From Sebaldella sp. S0638 (lineage in GTDB: Bacteria > Fusobacteriota > Fusobacteriia > Fusobacteriales > Leptotrichiaceae), in assembly GCF_024158605.1 (NCBI RefSeq), contig NZ_JAMZGM010000005.1, forward strand, positions 1 to 64,000: 64,000 nucleotides of DNA. The letters run 5' to 3'. Within the stretch, counting starts at the first letter, position 1, and each line of letters opens with the position of its first letter. The position numbers and the translations under genes are program-made. Shown in pieces: positions 1 to 8,295 of the stretch. The notes beneath the pieces were generated by a model, which saw nothing but the letters and a program-made list of their open reading frames with translations, did no database searches and was not told the DNA's origin.

Positions 1-110
1 CCAAGCAAGTCTTTTAATGCTTCTTGAATATCCTTGGTATCTTTGATATCATACATTTCTATCATTTGGGCTATCAAAGTCTGTTTTGGCGTTAACTGCT
101 TCTTTTTCAT
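1..110 (-). CDS. IS256-family transposase, N-terminal fragment
   Basis: This minus-strand frame starts with ATG at 110-108 and runs off the left edge of the window, so only about 36 residues are visible. They read as a basic, Lys/Gln-rich start followed by a helix ending in a QEALKDLLG-type stretch. This matches the N-terminus of IS256 (mutator-type) DDE transposases, where a similar 'D(M/I)QEALKD(L/I)' segment precedes the catalytic part. A good AGGAGG ribosome site lies 8 bases upstream of the ATG. The catalytic DDE residues are outside the window, so whether the transposase is intact is unknown. The family call rests on this short segment and is moderate. Confidence 0.55.
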   Translation of the reverse strand, partial: MKKKQLTPKQTLIAQMIEMYDIKDTKDIQEALKDLL

Positions 111-172
111 AATAAAGTCCTCCTGTTTTTAGTTTATCATAAAAAGATTTTTTTATTTACAGACTTTTTATC
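1..172 (-). mobile_element. End of an IS256-family insertion sequence (partial)
   Basis: The first 110 bases encode the N-terminus of an IS256-type transposase on the minus strand. About 50 non-coding bases follow, ending near 160-175, where a TPR reading frame begins abruptly in the middle of the protein. That arrangement suggests the outer end of the element lies at about 160-175. The terminal inverted repeat and target duplication cannot be confirmed because the other end is outside the window. Confidence 0.5.
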
Positions 173-594
173 ACAGGCTCAAGCTGCATGAATATGACTT
201 AGCCATAAAATATTATAATATATTTCTATTGTCAGAGCCGGATGATATTGTATCAAAAACTAATTTAAGCGCTGTTTATTTTATAAAGAAAAATTATCAA
301 TTATCTGAGAAATATTATAAAGAATCTATAGAAGCAGGTAGTGAAACGGCGTTTAATAATCTCGCAGTTTTATACCATGAACAAAAAAAATGGGATTTAG
401 CAGAGAAATATTATAAATTAGCAATTGAAACAGGAAATCTTGAAGCAATAGCTAATTTAGGCGATTGTTATTTTGAGCAAAAAAAATATGAATCAGCTAA
501 AAAATATTACGAGATGAGTCTTGAGAATGAAACTAATAATAAAAAAGCAGAAATAATAAACAAATTACAAGAGATAAAGAAAGCAGAATATTAA
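172..594 (+). pseudogene. TPR/Sel1-like repeat protein, 5' end missing
   Basis: The frame is open from just beyond the IS-like end to a TAA at 592-594. It encodes at least three tetratricopeptide-type units: residues like 'ALA.KYY...' at the start, then 'FNNLAVLYHEQKKWDLAEKYY' and 'AIANLGDCYFEQKKYESAKKYY'. Repeat-like sequence continues upstream of the only plausible start (TTG at 229), and no ribosome site precedes that codon. The natural N-terminus is therefore missing. The simplest reading is that the neighbouring insertion sequence cut the gene. TPR proteins are protein-protein interaction scaffolds; no specific role can be given. A short functional protein starting at 229 is possible but less likely. 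Confidence 0.6.
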
Positions 595-804
595 TTTAAT
601 AAGAGAAGGCATGAAGCAGTCTTGCTTTTAGGAATGATTTAGTCTTCAGTACAAGTCCGCTGTTTGGTGAGATCTCTCGTTATTAATTTTGTGTATTTTG
701 CATATTTTCGGAGGAATATTTTCCCTGCAGTCATAATTCTAAAAAGACAGCAGGGATAGAATTCCAAATAATAATAATTTTTTCATATATTTTCTTTTGT
801 TAAA

Positions 805-1563
805 TTATTTTTTTGTTTCTTTTTCAGAGCTAACCAGTGCTTTACACTGTTTATCGCCGCTTTCTTTTTTACAATTTTTTTCAGCCTGTTTTTCTGCATC
901 TTTCAGACTTTTATTTGAAGAACCTGAGTAAACTTTATTTGATTCTCCTTTAGCTAATGCGCCATAACCAGTTTGAAAGGCGTAGAAATAACAATTGGGA
1001 TTATAAGTGCATCCACCGTTTACAAGAGCTGTATTTTCAGTAGATCTTTTTCGAAGTCCGTTCGAAGTTTTTCCTGTCTGACCTGTATCAGGATTATAGG
1101 AAACCGCTCCCCAATAGACATATCTGGCTTTTTCATCAGGGTAACCAATTAATGCAACATGGCATGTCTTTCCTGATTTTTGACACATAGCAACTGCCTT
1201 ATTCCAAGCCTCACTTTGAGTATTAGAAGCCCCATAACCCCAGTTTTTCTCATCTTCAGAAATTGCTATTATCATATAAGTAGAACTTGCCCAAGTTGAG
1301 ACACAATTGCTGCCGCAGCCTTTTAAGGCGGCTGCCTCTGCTTCTTCGCCATTTTTATAATTCCATGATGAGTAAAAAGCCCTTGTATGCGGATTAATTG
1401 CTATTCCTCCATAATAAGTAGTTCTGGTGCTGCCGGGACAATCTTGTCCAAAAGTAACATATCCTCCGTTAGGGCAAGTACATATTTGTGCTCCGCACCC
1501 TGCTAAAGATTGAATACTTAAAACTATAAATAACATTATAGTAAACAATAAAAGTTTTCTCAT
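805..1563 (-). CDS. DUF4189-domain lipoprotein
   Basis: This 252-residue protein starts at ATG 1563 behind an AAAGGAG site. It has an N-terminal hydrophobic segment and a lipobox ending in LAGC (Cys22), so it should be an envelope lipoprotein. The mature part holds two or three Cys-rich units with the pattern 'GGIAINPHTRAF...SWNY..GEEAEAAALKGCG..C', which is the DUF4189 signature: an 'A(V/I)A.(D/N)P' strand, then a helix with 'A...AL..C'. Such proteins are secreted or periplasmic and have no known activity. The C-terminus is Lys/Glu-rich. The region upstream has no obvious partner gene, and the divergent gene at 1853 is probably unrelated. Confidence 0.7.
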   Translation of the reverse strand: MRKLLLFTIMLFIVLSIQSLAGCGAQICTCPNGGYVTFGQDCPGSTRTTYYGGIAINPHTRAFYSSWNYKNGEEAEAAALKGCGSNCVSTWASSTYMIIAISEDEKNWGYGASNTQSEAWNKAVAMCQKSGKTCHVALIGYPDEKARYVYWGAVSYNPDTGQTGKTSNGLRKRSTENTALVNGGCTYNPNCYFYAFQTGYGALAKGESNKVYSGSSNKSLKDAEKQAEKNCKKESGDKQCKALVSSEKETKK

Positions 1564-1852
1564 ATGCTTCTCCTTTAAAAAAATTAATTAATTTTTTAAC
1601 TATAAATAGATTATAATTCATTTACTGAATAAAAGCAATGAAATATTACTAGCATTAGAGTATTAAAAATGCAGCAGAAATGTGATGTTTAATCATGCTT
1701 AAACATTTTATGGGATTGTTTTTCATTGCAATAAAATTGAATTCAGGGTAAAATGAAGAATGAATTAATTAAGGAGTGCAGAGAAGAAAGTTAGGAATTC
1801 AGAACACAGATGAATTTTTAGATAACTGAAAAAGAAAAAATTAGGAGTGGTT

Positions 1853-2083
1853 ATGTTTAAAGTTTTGTTAGAAGGAATTTTATGGATATTTATAGAAAGA
1901 AAAGCTATAAAAAAGACAATTAAAAATGGTAATGAAAAAATAAAAACTTTATTGACTGAAAAAAATGAAAGAATAGAAAAAGATCCGTATATTGAAATTA
2001 TTAAATATAAGGAATTGTTAGATAGGGAAATTATTACAGAGGATGAATTTCAGTTAAAAAAGAAAGAGCTGTTGAATTTGTAA
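1853..2083 (+). CDS. Small protein with C-terminal SHOCT domain
   Basis: About 76 residues. ATG at 1853 is preferred over GTG at 1847 because the TAGGAG ribosome site at 1841-1846 is correctly spaced only for the ATG. The N-terminus is a short hydrophobic segment followed by a basic, charged helix. The last 30 residues match the SHOCT (short C-terminal) domain: 'IIKYKELLDREIITEDEFQLKKKELL', with the usual 'L...G.ITEEEF...K..LL' pattern. SHOCT domains are oligomerisation or nucleic-acid-associated tails found on many bacterial membrane and cytosolic proteins. A specific role cannot be assigned. Confidence 0.6.
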   Translation: MFKVLLEGILWIFIERKAIKKTIKNGNEKIKTLLTEKNERIEKDPYIEIIKYKELLDREIITEDEFQLKKKELLNL

Positions 2084-2311
2084 TTTAGATGGTTGAAAGA
2101 TAATAATTATATGACTAGAAGGCAGATGTGGTTTAGAGTGCAGTATGGCGGTATAATTAGTAGTTATAAGTTAACTCGCTTTGATAAGTGGTAATTATGA
2201 AAAATATAAGAATGATATAACTCTGAATTATTAATGACAATGTCACTGATTCCGGTAAAATTTACGAAATTAACTAAAAAATATTAAAAAGAAAAAAGAG
2301 GAGAAGAGAGT

Positions 2312-2503
2312 ATGGAAAAATTTGAATATCAGGTTTTAGAGTTTGGAAGATCAAATTTTATATCTATGGCTATAAAAGATATCCAGCCAACATTGAATAA
2401 ATTGGGAGCAGATGGCTGGGAAGCAGTAAGTACAGTAACAGTAAACCGCCATGAAGGAGCAACGCATCTGATAGTTTTTACGCTTAAACGAAAGATAATC
2501 TAA
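2312..2503 (+). CDS. DUF4177 protein
   Basis: A 63-residue protein with ATG at 2312 behind a GAGGAGAAGAGAG site. The sequence follows the DUF4177 pattern: 'FEYQVLEF' at the start, 'LNKLGADGWEAVS' in the middle and a final beta strand ending in 'FTLKRK'. The family is a small alpha/beta protein of unknown function, often next to membrane or SHOCT proteins, as here (SHOCT protein 230 bases upstream). Nothing in the sequence indicates a catalytic site. Confidence 0.75.
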   Translation: MEKFEYQVLEFGRSNFISMAIKDIQPTLNKLGADGWEAVSTVTVNRHEGATHLIVFTLKRKII

Positions 2504-2665
2504 AAATTAAATACTATGCAAAGACGTTTTATGTTAAAGACATTCATATTCTCGAACAAGAGCAATAATATTAAACGAAAAAGTAAAGAATATATATTTT
2601 TAAAAGATATTCAGTCAGAGTATTCCTGTACGAAGCAGAGCTAATATTGAATATAAGTAAAATCC

Positions 2666-2705
2666 TGCCTTTTCAGATTCTGCTGTCTTGAAAGGCATTT
2701 TTTTT
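2666..2705 (+). terminator. Intrinsic terminator after the DUF4177 gene
   Basis: The stem TGCCTTT/AAAGGCA (2666-2672 with 2690-2696) encloses a loop with an inner CAG/CTG pair and is followed by a run of T. It lies 160 bases past the DUF4177 stop and would end that transcript. Confidence 0.65.
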
Positions 2706-3067
2706 AATATAATTTTTTTGAAAAAATCATATATTATCCAAATGTAAAATAAAATTATAATTTATTTGAATAAATATTTATTTTAAATGTAAAAAATATG
2801 ATATAATAAATTCAGAAAATGATCTTATATTCAGTATATGAGTATGGATTGAAAAGTAAACAAAGTAAGTAAAAAAACGTAATATAAATATAACCATATT
2901 AAATTTATGAAAGGTGGCTGGGCCAATGTACTAAAATTTCAAATAATACATTTTATCAAAAAAATTTTAGGAGTGATCGATTTGGGAATTACATACGGAT
3001 TTAAAATAACCCCGCCTTTTTTTGCTTTACTATTTCAAAACAAAATAATAGTAAAGGATATTTTAAT
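2706..3067. other. Gene-poor spacer upstream of the DUF1062 gene
   Basis: A/T-rich and non-coding as far as can be seen. An open frame at 2907-3116 has no family resemblance and overlaps the DUF1062 gene. A TTG at 2981 behind an AGGAG could start a 44-residue leader-like peptide, but nothing supports it beyond the ribosome-site match. Confidence 0.3.
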
Positions 3068-3640
3068 ATGGAAAAAATTATTTGGAGAGTGGAATATACT
3101 TCACTTCCAAGAATAAAAAAATATTGTAAAAAGTGCGGAAGAAAAAGCGAATTTTTATCATCTAAATTATTTAGGGTAAATGCCAATCAGAAGAATCTCG
3201 ATGTATGGCTTATTTATAACTGCTCAAATTGCAAAACTACATGGAAACAAGAGTTATTTTCAAGAGTGAAACACAATTATTTTTCCAATGAAATACTTGA
3301 TAAATTTTCTGGAAATGATAGTGATTTAGCTCATTATTACACTATGGACTGTAATCATTTAGCAAAAGCAGGATTTGAAATATTGCCTCCGAGTTATACT
3401 TTAACAGGGAAACACATTGATATCTATACCAACAATGGTTTTAAGAATAATTTTGAAATACACCTGATATCGGATTATCAGTTTGATATTAAAGTAATAT
3501 CTATTTTGAAAGATAAACTGAGGATTTCTAACAGCCGGTTAGATTATTTAATTAAAAATAACAAGATTTTTTGTAATATGAATAAGAAAATTAAAAAATG
3601 TAAATTACAAAAAGAACAGATAATATATTTGACATTATAG
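3068..3640 (+). CDS. DUF1062 zinc-ribbon protein
   Basis: This 190-residue protein matches the DUF1062 family throughout its N-terminal half: 'LPRIKKYCKKCGRKSEF', then 'FRVNANQKNLDVWLIYNCSNCKTTW'. The two CxxC pairs (CKKCG and CSNCK) should form a zinc ribbon. The 'FRVNANxKxLDVWLIYxC' run is the family's most conserved block. The C-terminal half is less conserved and ends in a Lys-rich helix that may be an HTH-like segment. The family is cytosolic and its function is unknown. The ribosome site is AAAGGA about 9 bases before the ATG. The gene is monocistronic. Confidence 0.8.
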   Translation: MEKIIWRVEYTSLPRIKKYCKKCGRKSEFLSSKLFRVNANQKNLDVWLIYNCSNCKTTWKQELFSRVKHNYFSNEILDKFSGNDSDLAHYYTMDCNHLAKAGFEILPPSYTLTGKHIDIYTNNGFKNNFEIHLISDYQFDIKVISILKDKLRISNSRLDYLIKNNKIFCNMNKKIKKCKLQKEQIIYLTL

Positions 3641-3642
3641 TC

Positions 3643-3680
3643 AATTAAAAAATGAGAGTCTTAATTTTAAGGCTCTCATT
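3643..3680 (-). terminator. Intrinsic terminator for the minus-strand VOC gene
   Basis: The stem AATGAGAG/CTCTCATT (3651-3658 with 3673-3680) is followed, on the minus strand, by a run of six T. It should stop transcription from the gene at 3758-4150. The plus-strand side lacks a clear T-tract but may also stop the DUF1062 transcript. Confidence 0.6.
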
Positions 3681-3757
3681 ATCATATTTAAAAAATGAAA
3701 AATGCTGTTTTTTATTAGAATTCTTTTTACTTTAAGATAGTATTTTTAGAGTCGTTC

Positions 3758-4150
3758 CTAAACTGTATTGGTATCATTTAATTCAAATAAATTACCATCA
3801 GGGTCTCTAAAATAAACACAACGCATTCCCCAGTCTTCAATGTATTGCGGTTCACCTAAAAATTCCACACCCGCTGTTTTCAGTTTTTCGTAGTCTTCGT
3901 CTAAATTATCAGAAGGTATCACAGCCACAATAGTATCAGGCTGAGCCTTAGTATTCGGCTGCTTGTATCCCTCGAACATTGTCATATGATTCCCGTCAAA
4001 GATGGCAAAACATGGAGTTTCTCCTTCCTTCACAGCAAAAGATGTATACGGTCCGTTTCTGTCGCCCCAGGTTGCTGCTAATCCTAATTTCTGAGTGTAA
4101 AAATCAAAACATTCCCCGTAATTCCCCCGCACCAGAATTCGAACTGTCAT
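3758..4150 (-). CDS. VOC-superfamily (glyoxalase/bleomycin-resistance) protein
   Basis: This 130-residue protein has the paired beta-alpha-beta-beta-beta modules of the vicinal oxygen chelate fold. The N-terminal module contains 'FDFYTQKLGLAATWGD', and the C-terminal one 'DNLDEDYEKLKTAGVEFLGEP' and the hallmark 'CVYFRDPDGNLFELND', whose final Glu is the usual metal ligand. Members include glyoxalase I, dioxygenases and antibiotic-binding proteins; the substrate here cannot be told from sequence. The start is uncertain. The best ribosome site (GAGGAG) is about 27 bases before ATG 4150, and the frame stays open upstream, so translation may begin at a non-ATG codon near 4174. Confidence 0.75.
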   Translation of the reverse strand: MTVRILVRGNYGECFDFYTQKLGLAATWGDRNGPYTSFAVKEGETPCFAIFDGNHMTMFEGYKQPNTKAQPDTIVAVIPSDNLDEDYEKLKTAGVEFLGEPQYIEDWGMRCVYFRDPDGNLFELNDTNTV

Positions 4151-4212
4151 TTCATTAAATCTCGTTTTATCAATCTCCTCTTTTATAGAATTCTGTATAA
4201 AATAAAAAAAAT

Positions 4213-4560
4213 TTAGATAGATTCCAATTTTATTAATTTAATAACTAAGATATCATCTTGGGAAGAGACCGTTTCCCCGCTGATTTTTACTTTTTTATCT
4301 GATAAGTTATATATTTCATTTTCATAGTTATGATTATTGATTTTTAATATTGTGTATGTTTGTTCGTTATAAGTGACAGGACTGTCCAAAACAATATAAA
4401 TATCTTCACATGTAGTGCATAGATCTGTTCCGTCGTTATCAGTATAGCAGCAGCCATACAGTTCAAAATTAATTTTACCTGTACCGGAAATAACATCTTT
4501 AGGTTCTCCGGGAGAGAGTGAAGTCAACAATAAGAATAGCATTGAAAGTATCATTTTCAT
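4213..4560 (-). CDS. Secreted hypothetical protein
   Basis: 115 residues with a clear signal peptide (MKMILSMLFLLLTSLSPG). The mature part contains a Cys cluster (CC...C..C, around residues 36-50) in an otherwise acidic, beta-rich sequence. I recognise no family. The Cys pairs could form disulphides, which suits an exported protein. It ends in 'DDILVIKLIKLESI', typical of an OB- or beta-sandwich-like edge strand, but that is only an impression. It lies between the VOC gene and another minus-strand hypothetical with short gaps and may share a transcript with them. Confidence 0.5.
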   Translation of the reverse strand: MKMILSMLFLLLTSLSPGEPKDVISGTGKINFELYGCCYTDNDGTDLCTTCEDIYIVLDSPVTYNEQTYTILKINNHNYENEIYNLSDKKVKISGETVSSQDDILVIKLIKLESI

Positions 4561-4612
4561 AGTTTTACCGCCTGTATAAAAAATTTATAAATCTATAACT
4601 CATAAAGCTGTA

Positions 4613-4963
4613 TTAGCCTTTAAAAGAATTCGCATTATCTAAAAACTCCTGAAGGTCATTGAATTTTGTATGTTCTTTTATATGATCATCAATGGTTTTC
4701 TGGGAGATATTTTCTAAATCATCATGTGTAAAAATATTAACAGCTCCAAAAAAGTCATTAATATTGGTAAATTCACCGTTAGTACAAGAGTTGATAAATT
4801 TTGGCGGAAAAAGAATATTAAAATCAATTCTTATTATATTATTTTTAGCAGGAACATCAGGATGAAATTTTTCATCTAACTGTTGTTTAAGCTGTTTTTC
4901 TATATTGAAATCAAGTAAATCGGAAAATTTTGAGTCCTTATTATATTTTGCTTTGATAGGCAT
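4613..4963 (-). CDS. Hypothetical cytosolic protein
   Basis: 116 residues with ATG at 4963 behind a good AAAGGAGGA site, so the gene is probably expressed. No signal peptide, membrane segment or recognisable motif is visible. It is charged and helix-rich, with a C-terminal 'IDDHIKEHTKFNDLQEFLDNA' helix. It is the first gene of a minus-strand group (4963 down to 3758) whose members do not share an obvious pathway. Confidence 0.45.
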   Translation of the reverse strand: MPIKAKYNKDSKFSDLLDFNIEKQLKQQLDEKFHPDVPAKNNIIRIDFNILFPPKFINSCTNGEFTNINDFFGAVNIFTHDDLENISQKTIDDHIKEHTKFNDLQEFLDNANSFKG

Positions 4964-5217
4964 TTTATTCCTCCTTTATTTAGTTATAACATTATAACAC
5001 GAATTCAAATATAGATAAACAGGAAGAAAGAAGGGAAAATAATTTTATAGTTCATTTTCCAGTATTTGAGCAGATTTATTATCTTAATATTTTTGCTGCG
5101 GAAGCTTTAATACCTGATGTTTACAGAATAGACCGCTGATATTCCTGTGTGACAGGCTGGCACTGTGTTAATCTGTATGTTATAATAAGAAAAATATTTA
5201 AGGAGGAAAGAGGAAAT

Positions 5218-5592
5218 ATGAAAAAAAAGTTAATAATTTTAGCAGGAATGTTTATGTTTTTTCAGTATAGTTTTTCTCTGAGCTGTTTGTTCAGGGGATA
5301 TTTAATGGAAAATGACAAAGTATATTATGAAAGCAAGGAGAAAAAAGAGTTGGAAAAAGCGGATTATTCTACCTTTGAAATCATAAGGTCTGTAAATTAC
5401 AGTATTCTGGCAAAAGACAAGAATAATGTGTATTATCAGGGAGAAATTCTTAAAGATATAAATCCGAAAACATTTAAAATAATAAAAGAAATAACTCCGC
5501 CGATAAGGCCGGTATGGGGTTACGGATGCGGAAGTTCCGGGTATATACTGGAAGATAATGGTGTAAGATATGAGCTTAAAGAAGTATTTTAA
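5218..5592 (+). CDS. DKNYY-family exported protein
   Basis: About 124 residues. ATG 5218 is chosen because the AAGGAGGAAAGAGG ribosome site immediately precedes it. A signal peptide (MKKKLIILAGMFMFFQYSFS) is followed by DKNYY-type repeats: 'DKVYYES....LEKADYSTFEIIRS' and 'AKDKNNVYYQGEILKDINPKTFKII'. The DKNYY family is built of short beta units in exported proteins of unknown function, common in Leptotrichiaceae. Two Cys near the C-terminus (GYGCGSSG) are not part of the repeat. A second DKNYY gene lies at 6903, with a hydrolase between them. Confidence 0.65.
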   Translation: MKKKLIILAGMFMFFQYSFSLSCLFRGYLMENDKVYYESKEKKELEKADYSTFEIIRSVNYSILAKDKNNVYYQGEILKDINPKTFKIIKEITPPIRPVWGYGCGSSGYILEDNGVRYELKEVF

Positions 5593-5653
5593 AAATTTTT
5601 GAAGAGAAAGCTGTATTTATAAATTTTAGCAAAAAAATTAATGGGGAAGAAAA

Positions 5654-6376
5654 ATGATAAAACAAAAATTGATAATTGAAGGAATACCGGCTATATTATG
5701 GGGAGATCATAAAGAAAAAATCTTTATAGCAGTACATGGAAATATGTCTCATAAAGAAGATGAGGTAATTGTGCAGTTCGCAGAAAAGGCTGCTGAAGCG
5801 GGATATCAGGTACTAAGCTTTGATCTGCCTGAACATGGAGACAGAAAAAATGAAGAGACATTATGTAAAGTTCAGAATTGTGAAAAAGATCTGACCGGAA
5901 TAATAAAATATGTAAGGGAAAGATATGAAAATATAAGCTTATTTGCCTGCAGCATGGGGGCTTATTTCAGCCTTTTGGCATATAAAAATGAAAAATTAAA
6001 TCAGGCATTGTTTTTATCACCTGTTGTAAATATGGAAAAAATCATTGAAAATATGATGTTATGGTTTAATGTAAGTAAAGATGAATTAGAGAGAAAAAAA
6101 GAAATAGCGACACCTGTGGGTCAGATACTGTATTGGGATTATTACTGCTATGTGAAATCCAATCCTGTTTCTGTCTGGAATGTTCCGACTTCTGTTTTAT
6201 ACGGCTCAAAGGACGAAATAACAGAATATGATATAATATCTGAATTTGCAGAGGTTTTTAGCTGCGACTTAATGATTATGGAAAACGGTGAACATTATTT
6301 TCATACAAAACAACAAATAGACTTTTTTAATGAATGGTTAAAAAATCGATTATATATTAGTAAAATAAATATATAA
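5654..6376 (+). CDS. Alpha/beta hydrolase
   Basis: A 240-residue single-domain alpha/beta hydrolase. It shows the oxyanion-hole strand 'FIAVHGNMSHKED' and 'VLSFDLPEHGDR'. The nucleophile elbow is A-C-S-M-G (residues about 96-100), a variant of GxSxG in which the first Gly is Ala. The acid is in 'LYGSKDEITEYD', and the catalytic His in 'MENGEHYFHTKQ'. The complete Ser-Asp-His triad predicts a working esterase, thioesterase or peptidase-like enzyme; the substrate is unknown. There is no signal peptide, so it acts in the cytosol. It follows the first DKNYY gene by 60 bases and may be co-transcribed with it. Confidence 0.8.
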   Translation: MIKQKLIIEGIPAILWGDHKEKIFIAVHGNMSHKEDEVIVQFAEKAAEAGYQVLSFDLPEHGDRKNEETLCKVQNCEKDLTGIIKYVRERYENISLFACSMGAYFSLLAYKNEKLNQALFLSPVVNMEKIIENMMLWFNVSKDELERKKEIATPVGQILYWDYYCYVKSNPVSVWNVPTSVLYGSKDEITEYDIISEFAEVFSCDLMIMENGEHYFHTKQQIDFFNEWLKNRLYISKINI

Positions 6377-6493
6377 ACGACGGGAAGAATAGTATAATAC
6401 AGAAATATAAAAAAGAAGCCCTTACCAGACTTCTGTGAATCTATTTATTGATATACAATACATTCTGTTAAAATCCTGAATAAGTATAAAAAA

Positions 6494-6700
6494 TTAATCA
6501 TAGTCATGCCAAGGCATACAATGTCTGCATTTAGTCTTATAGGTAGGATGCCTTTTTACTTCCTCATCCAAAGAATCAGCACTAAAAATATAATGAGATT
6601 TTAGGTCTTCGATCTGACAATTTTTTCGGATATGGTTTAAATCATGACAAATTCCTGTAGAAATGTCTAAAAGATATCTTTTTGTTAAATTATGAATCAT
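6494..6700 (-). CDS. Small Cys/His-containing hypothetical protein
   Basis: About 68 residues. The ATG at 6700 is preferred over GTG 6709 because an AAAGGTG site is correctly spaced for it. The pattern 'KRYLLDISTGICHDLNHIRKNCQIEDLK' followed by 'C.HCMPWH' near the end resembles small bacterial proteins that keep a Cys...Cys..Cys set like a minimal metal-binding knuckle. The ligands would be C20, C30 and the C-terminal CRHC pair. No function is known. The gene stands alone, facing away from the second DKNYY gene. Confidence 0.5.
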   Translation of the reverse strand: MIHNLTKRYLLDISTGICHDLNHIRKNCQIEDLKSHYIFSADSLDEEVKRHPTYKTKCRHCMPWHDYD

Positions 6701-6902
6701 AAAAATCACCTTTCTGTATGATAAATTTATAAGATTATACTTAAAATAAGATACTATGAATTATTATAACATAAATTTATTATAAATAAAAAATAAAAAA
6801 ATACTATGTTATTGTAAGTATTTAAATATTTGAGATAGAAAGTGGAGATTGTAAATCAAGTGGAAATTTACATATTACTTTATGACAAAAAAGGAGTATA
6901 AA

Positions 6903-7385
6903 ATGAAAAATAAGTTATGGGTTATAATCGGAGTATTAGTTTTTTCATGTTTTATTTTTTCAAATACATATCTGAAAGCAGAATATTCAGAAAAAAATTA
7001 TACTGCAAAAACAGAACCAGAAGTAAAAGAAAGCGTTGTATATCCGTATAATTGTTTTGAAGTGGGATATTTTACAGATAATAATGAGATATTTTATTAT
7101 GACGGAGTCGTATCAAAAAAACTTATGAAAGCAGATATAAAAACATTTAGACAAATTCATTCTTCAATAGGTAGGGATGAGAAAAATGTCTATTATGGCA
7201 CGCAGATAATCAAAGGTTTGGACAGAAAAACCCTGGAGATATATTCTGACATCATAGAGTTAGAGGAAACAGAACCTGCAATCGGCTGCTATCCTGTAAT
7301 AGATATCAGATTTAAAGATAAAAACGGTGTATATATAATAAAAGAAGAAAACTCCGGGAAAATGAAACTGATAAAATATGAATAA
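6903..7385 (+). CDS. DKNYY-family exported protein (second copy)
   Basis: About 160 residues. ATG 6903 follows an AAGGAG site. A signal anchor or signal peptide (MKNKLWVIIGVLVFSCFIFSN) precedes DKNYY units: 'FTDNNEIFYYDG...LMKADIKTFRQI', 'GRDEKNVYYGTQIIKGLDRKTLEI' and 'FKDKNGVYII'. It is a diverged paralogue of the protein at 5218, with the same layout of signal peptide, Cys-containing start and two or three units. Exported, function unknown. A Cys within the leader (SCF) is not in a convincing lipobox. Confidence 0.65.
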   Translation: MKNKLWVIIGVLVFSCFIFSNTYLKAEYSEKNYTAKTEPEVKESVVYPYNCFEVGYFTDNNEIFYYDGVVSKKLMKADIKTFRQIHSSIGRDEKNVYYGTQIIKGLDRKTLEIYSDIIELEETEPAIGCYPVIDIRFKDKNGVYIIKEENSGKMKLIKYE

Positions 7386-7503
7386 TAATGAAAATGAATA
7401 CTTTTATTTAAATATAACAATGTTATTATGTTGTTTTTATATAAAAAACATGATAAAATAAGGAACAATAATTTGAAATTCATATACAAATAAAGGAGGA
7501 AGT

Positions 7504-7887
7504 ATGGAAGATGTATTTAGCGAAAAAAAAGTATTAGAAATGGAAATGGACGAAACACTTACGAAGCAAATAAGATTCATAGGAATAATCCAGCAGGTAA
7601 TGGGTGTTCTTAATATAATCAGCGGAGCTTTTATGTGTTTGACAATAATTGGCGCAGCAGCGGGAGTACCAATTATTATGGGAGGAATAAGCGTATTTAA
7701 ATCTGGCGGATTTATGAGCGATACAGCTCTGAATAACAGCGGGTCAAGTCTGAAAGAAGCACTTGGTAATTTGGCAAAAGGACTGAAACTGCTCTTGATC
7801 GGATTTATAATATGGATAGTTTTATATATATTATTCTTTGTTGTAGTAATGATATTAGGAGTATTTGCATCAGCATCCGGATATTAA
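7504..7887 (+). CDS. DUF5362-family membrane protein
   Basis: 127 residues with ATG just after AAAGGAGGAAGT. Three hydrophobic segments are visible: residues about 27-60 (two short spans in 'IIQQVMGVLNIISGAFMCL' and 'GAAAGVPIIMGGISVF') and 98-125. The arrangement and the 'G.P(I/M)I..G...L' turn match DUF5362 inner-membrane proteins. Role unknown; it is a stand-alone gene with its own terminator. Confidence 0.6.
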   Translation: MEDVFSEKKVLEMEMDETLTKQIRFIGIIQQVMGVLNIISGAFMCLTIIGAAAGVPIIMGGISVFKSGGFMSDTALNNSGSSLKEALGNLAKGLKLLLIGFIIWIVLYILFFVVVMILGVFASASGY

Positions 7888-7892
7888 AATTT

Positions 7893-7926
7893 AAGAATCC
7901 GTTTTTACAGGATTCTTTTTTTGTGC
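7893..7926 (+). terminator. Intrinsic terminator
   Basis: AAGAATCC/GGATTCTT stem (7893-7900 with 7909-7916), 8-base loop and a T run; it ends the DUF5362 transcript. Confidence 0.85.
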
Positions 7927-8071
7927 CTGATTTTGAAGAATAATACTATGATTTTTAAAGTTTATAATAAATGATGAAAGAGAAAAAAGTTTTCTGAAAC
8001 TTAATAAATTTGTATACAAAAATAAAACTTTATGCTAGAATATTTGTATATAAAAAAATGAGGTGGCTTCT

Positions 8072-8263
8072 ATGAAAACCAGTAAGAAAAATCTAATAAT
8101 ATCGGCAGTTTTAATATTTAGTGCCTTAAATTGGGGGATTGTGGGAGTATTTGGATTTGATCTGATAGAAGTATTATTTGGATGGTTTAGTAATTACAGC
8201 CGTTTGATATATGTATGTATAGGAATAACAGGTATATATTGTATAAAATATTTAATGGAATAA
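8072..8263 (+). CDS. DUF378 (YuzA-like) membrane protein
   Basis: 63 residues. ATG 8072 is used because the AGGTGG site at 8061-8066 is 5 bases upstream; a GTG at 8063 lies inside that site. The sequence shows the DUF378 signature 'ALNWGIVGVFGFDLIEVLFG' and a second helix 'LIYVCIGITGIYCI', giving two membrane spans. The family is widespread in bacteria and uncharacterised. Monocistronic, with a terminator 8 bases downstream. Confidence 0.85.
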   Translation: MKTSKKNLIISAVLIFSALNWGIVGVFGFDLIEVLFGWFSNYSRLIYVCIGITGIYCIKYLME

Positions 8264-8270
8264 TCAATCG

Positions 8271-8295
8271 GAATCTTTTTAAAAGATTCTTTTTA
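8271..8295 (+). terminator. Intrinsic terminator after DUF378
   Basis: GAATCTTTT/AAAAGATTC stem (8271-8279 with 8281-8289), very short loop, followed by TTTTTAT. Confidence 0.65.

Noticed and set aside
729-760. CCCTGC/GCAGGG hairpin downstream of the DUF4189 gene as a terminator
   Set aside because: No T-tract follows on the minus strand, where the gene would need it, so its role is unclear.
2907-3116. A 69-residue frame before the DUF1062 gene
   Set aside because: It overlaps the well-supported DUF1062 start in another frame, has no family resemblance and no proper ribosome site at its ATG.
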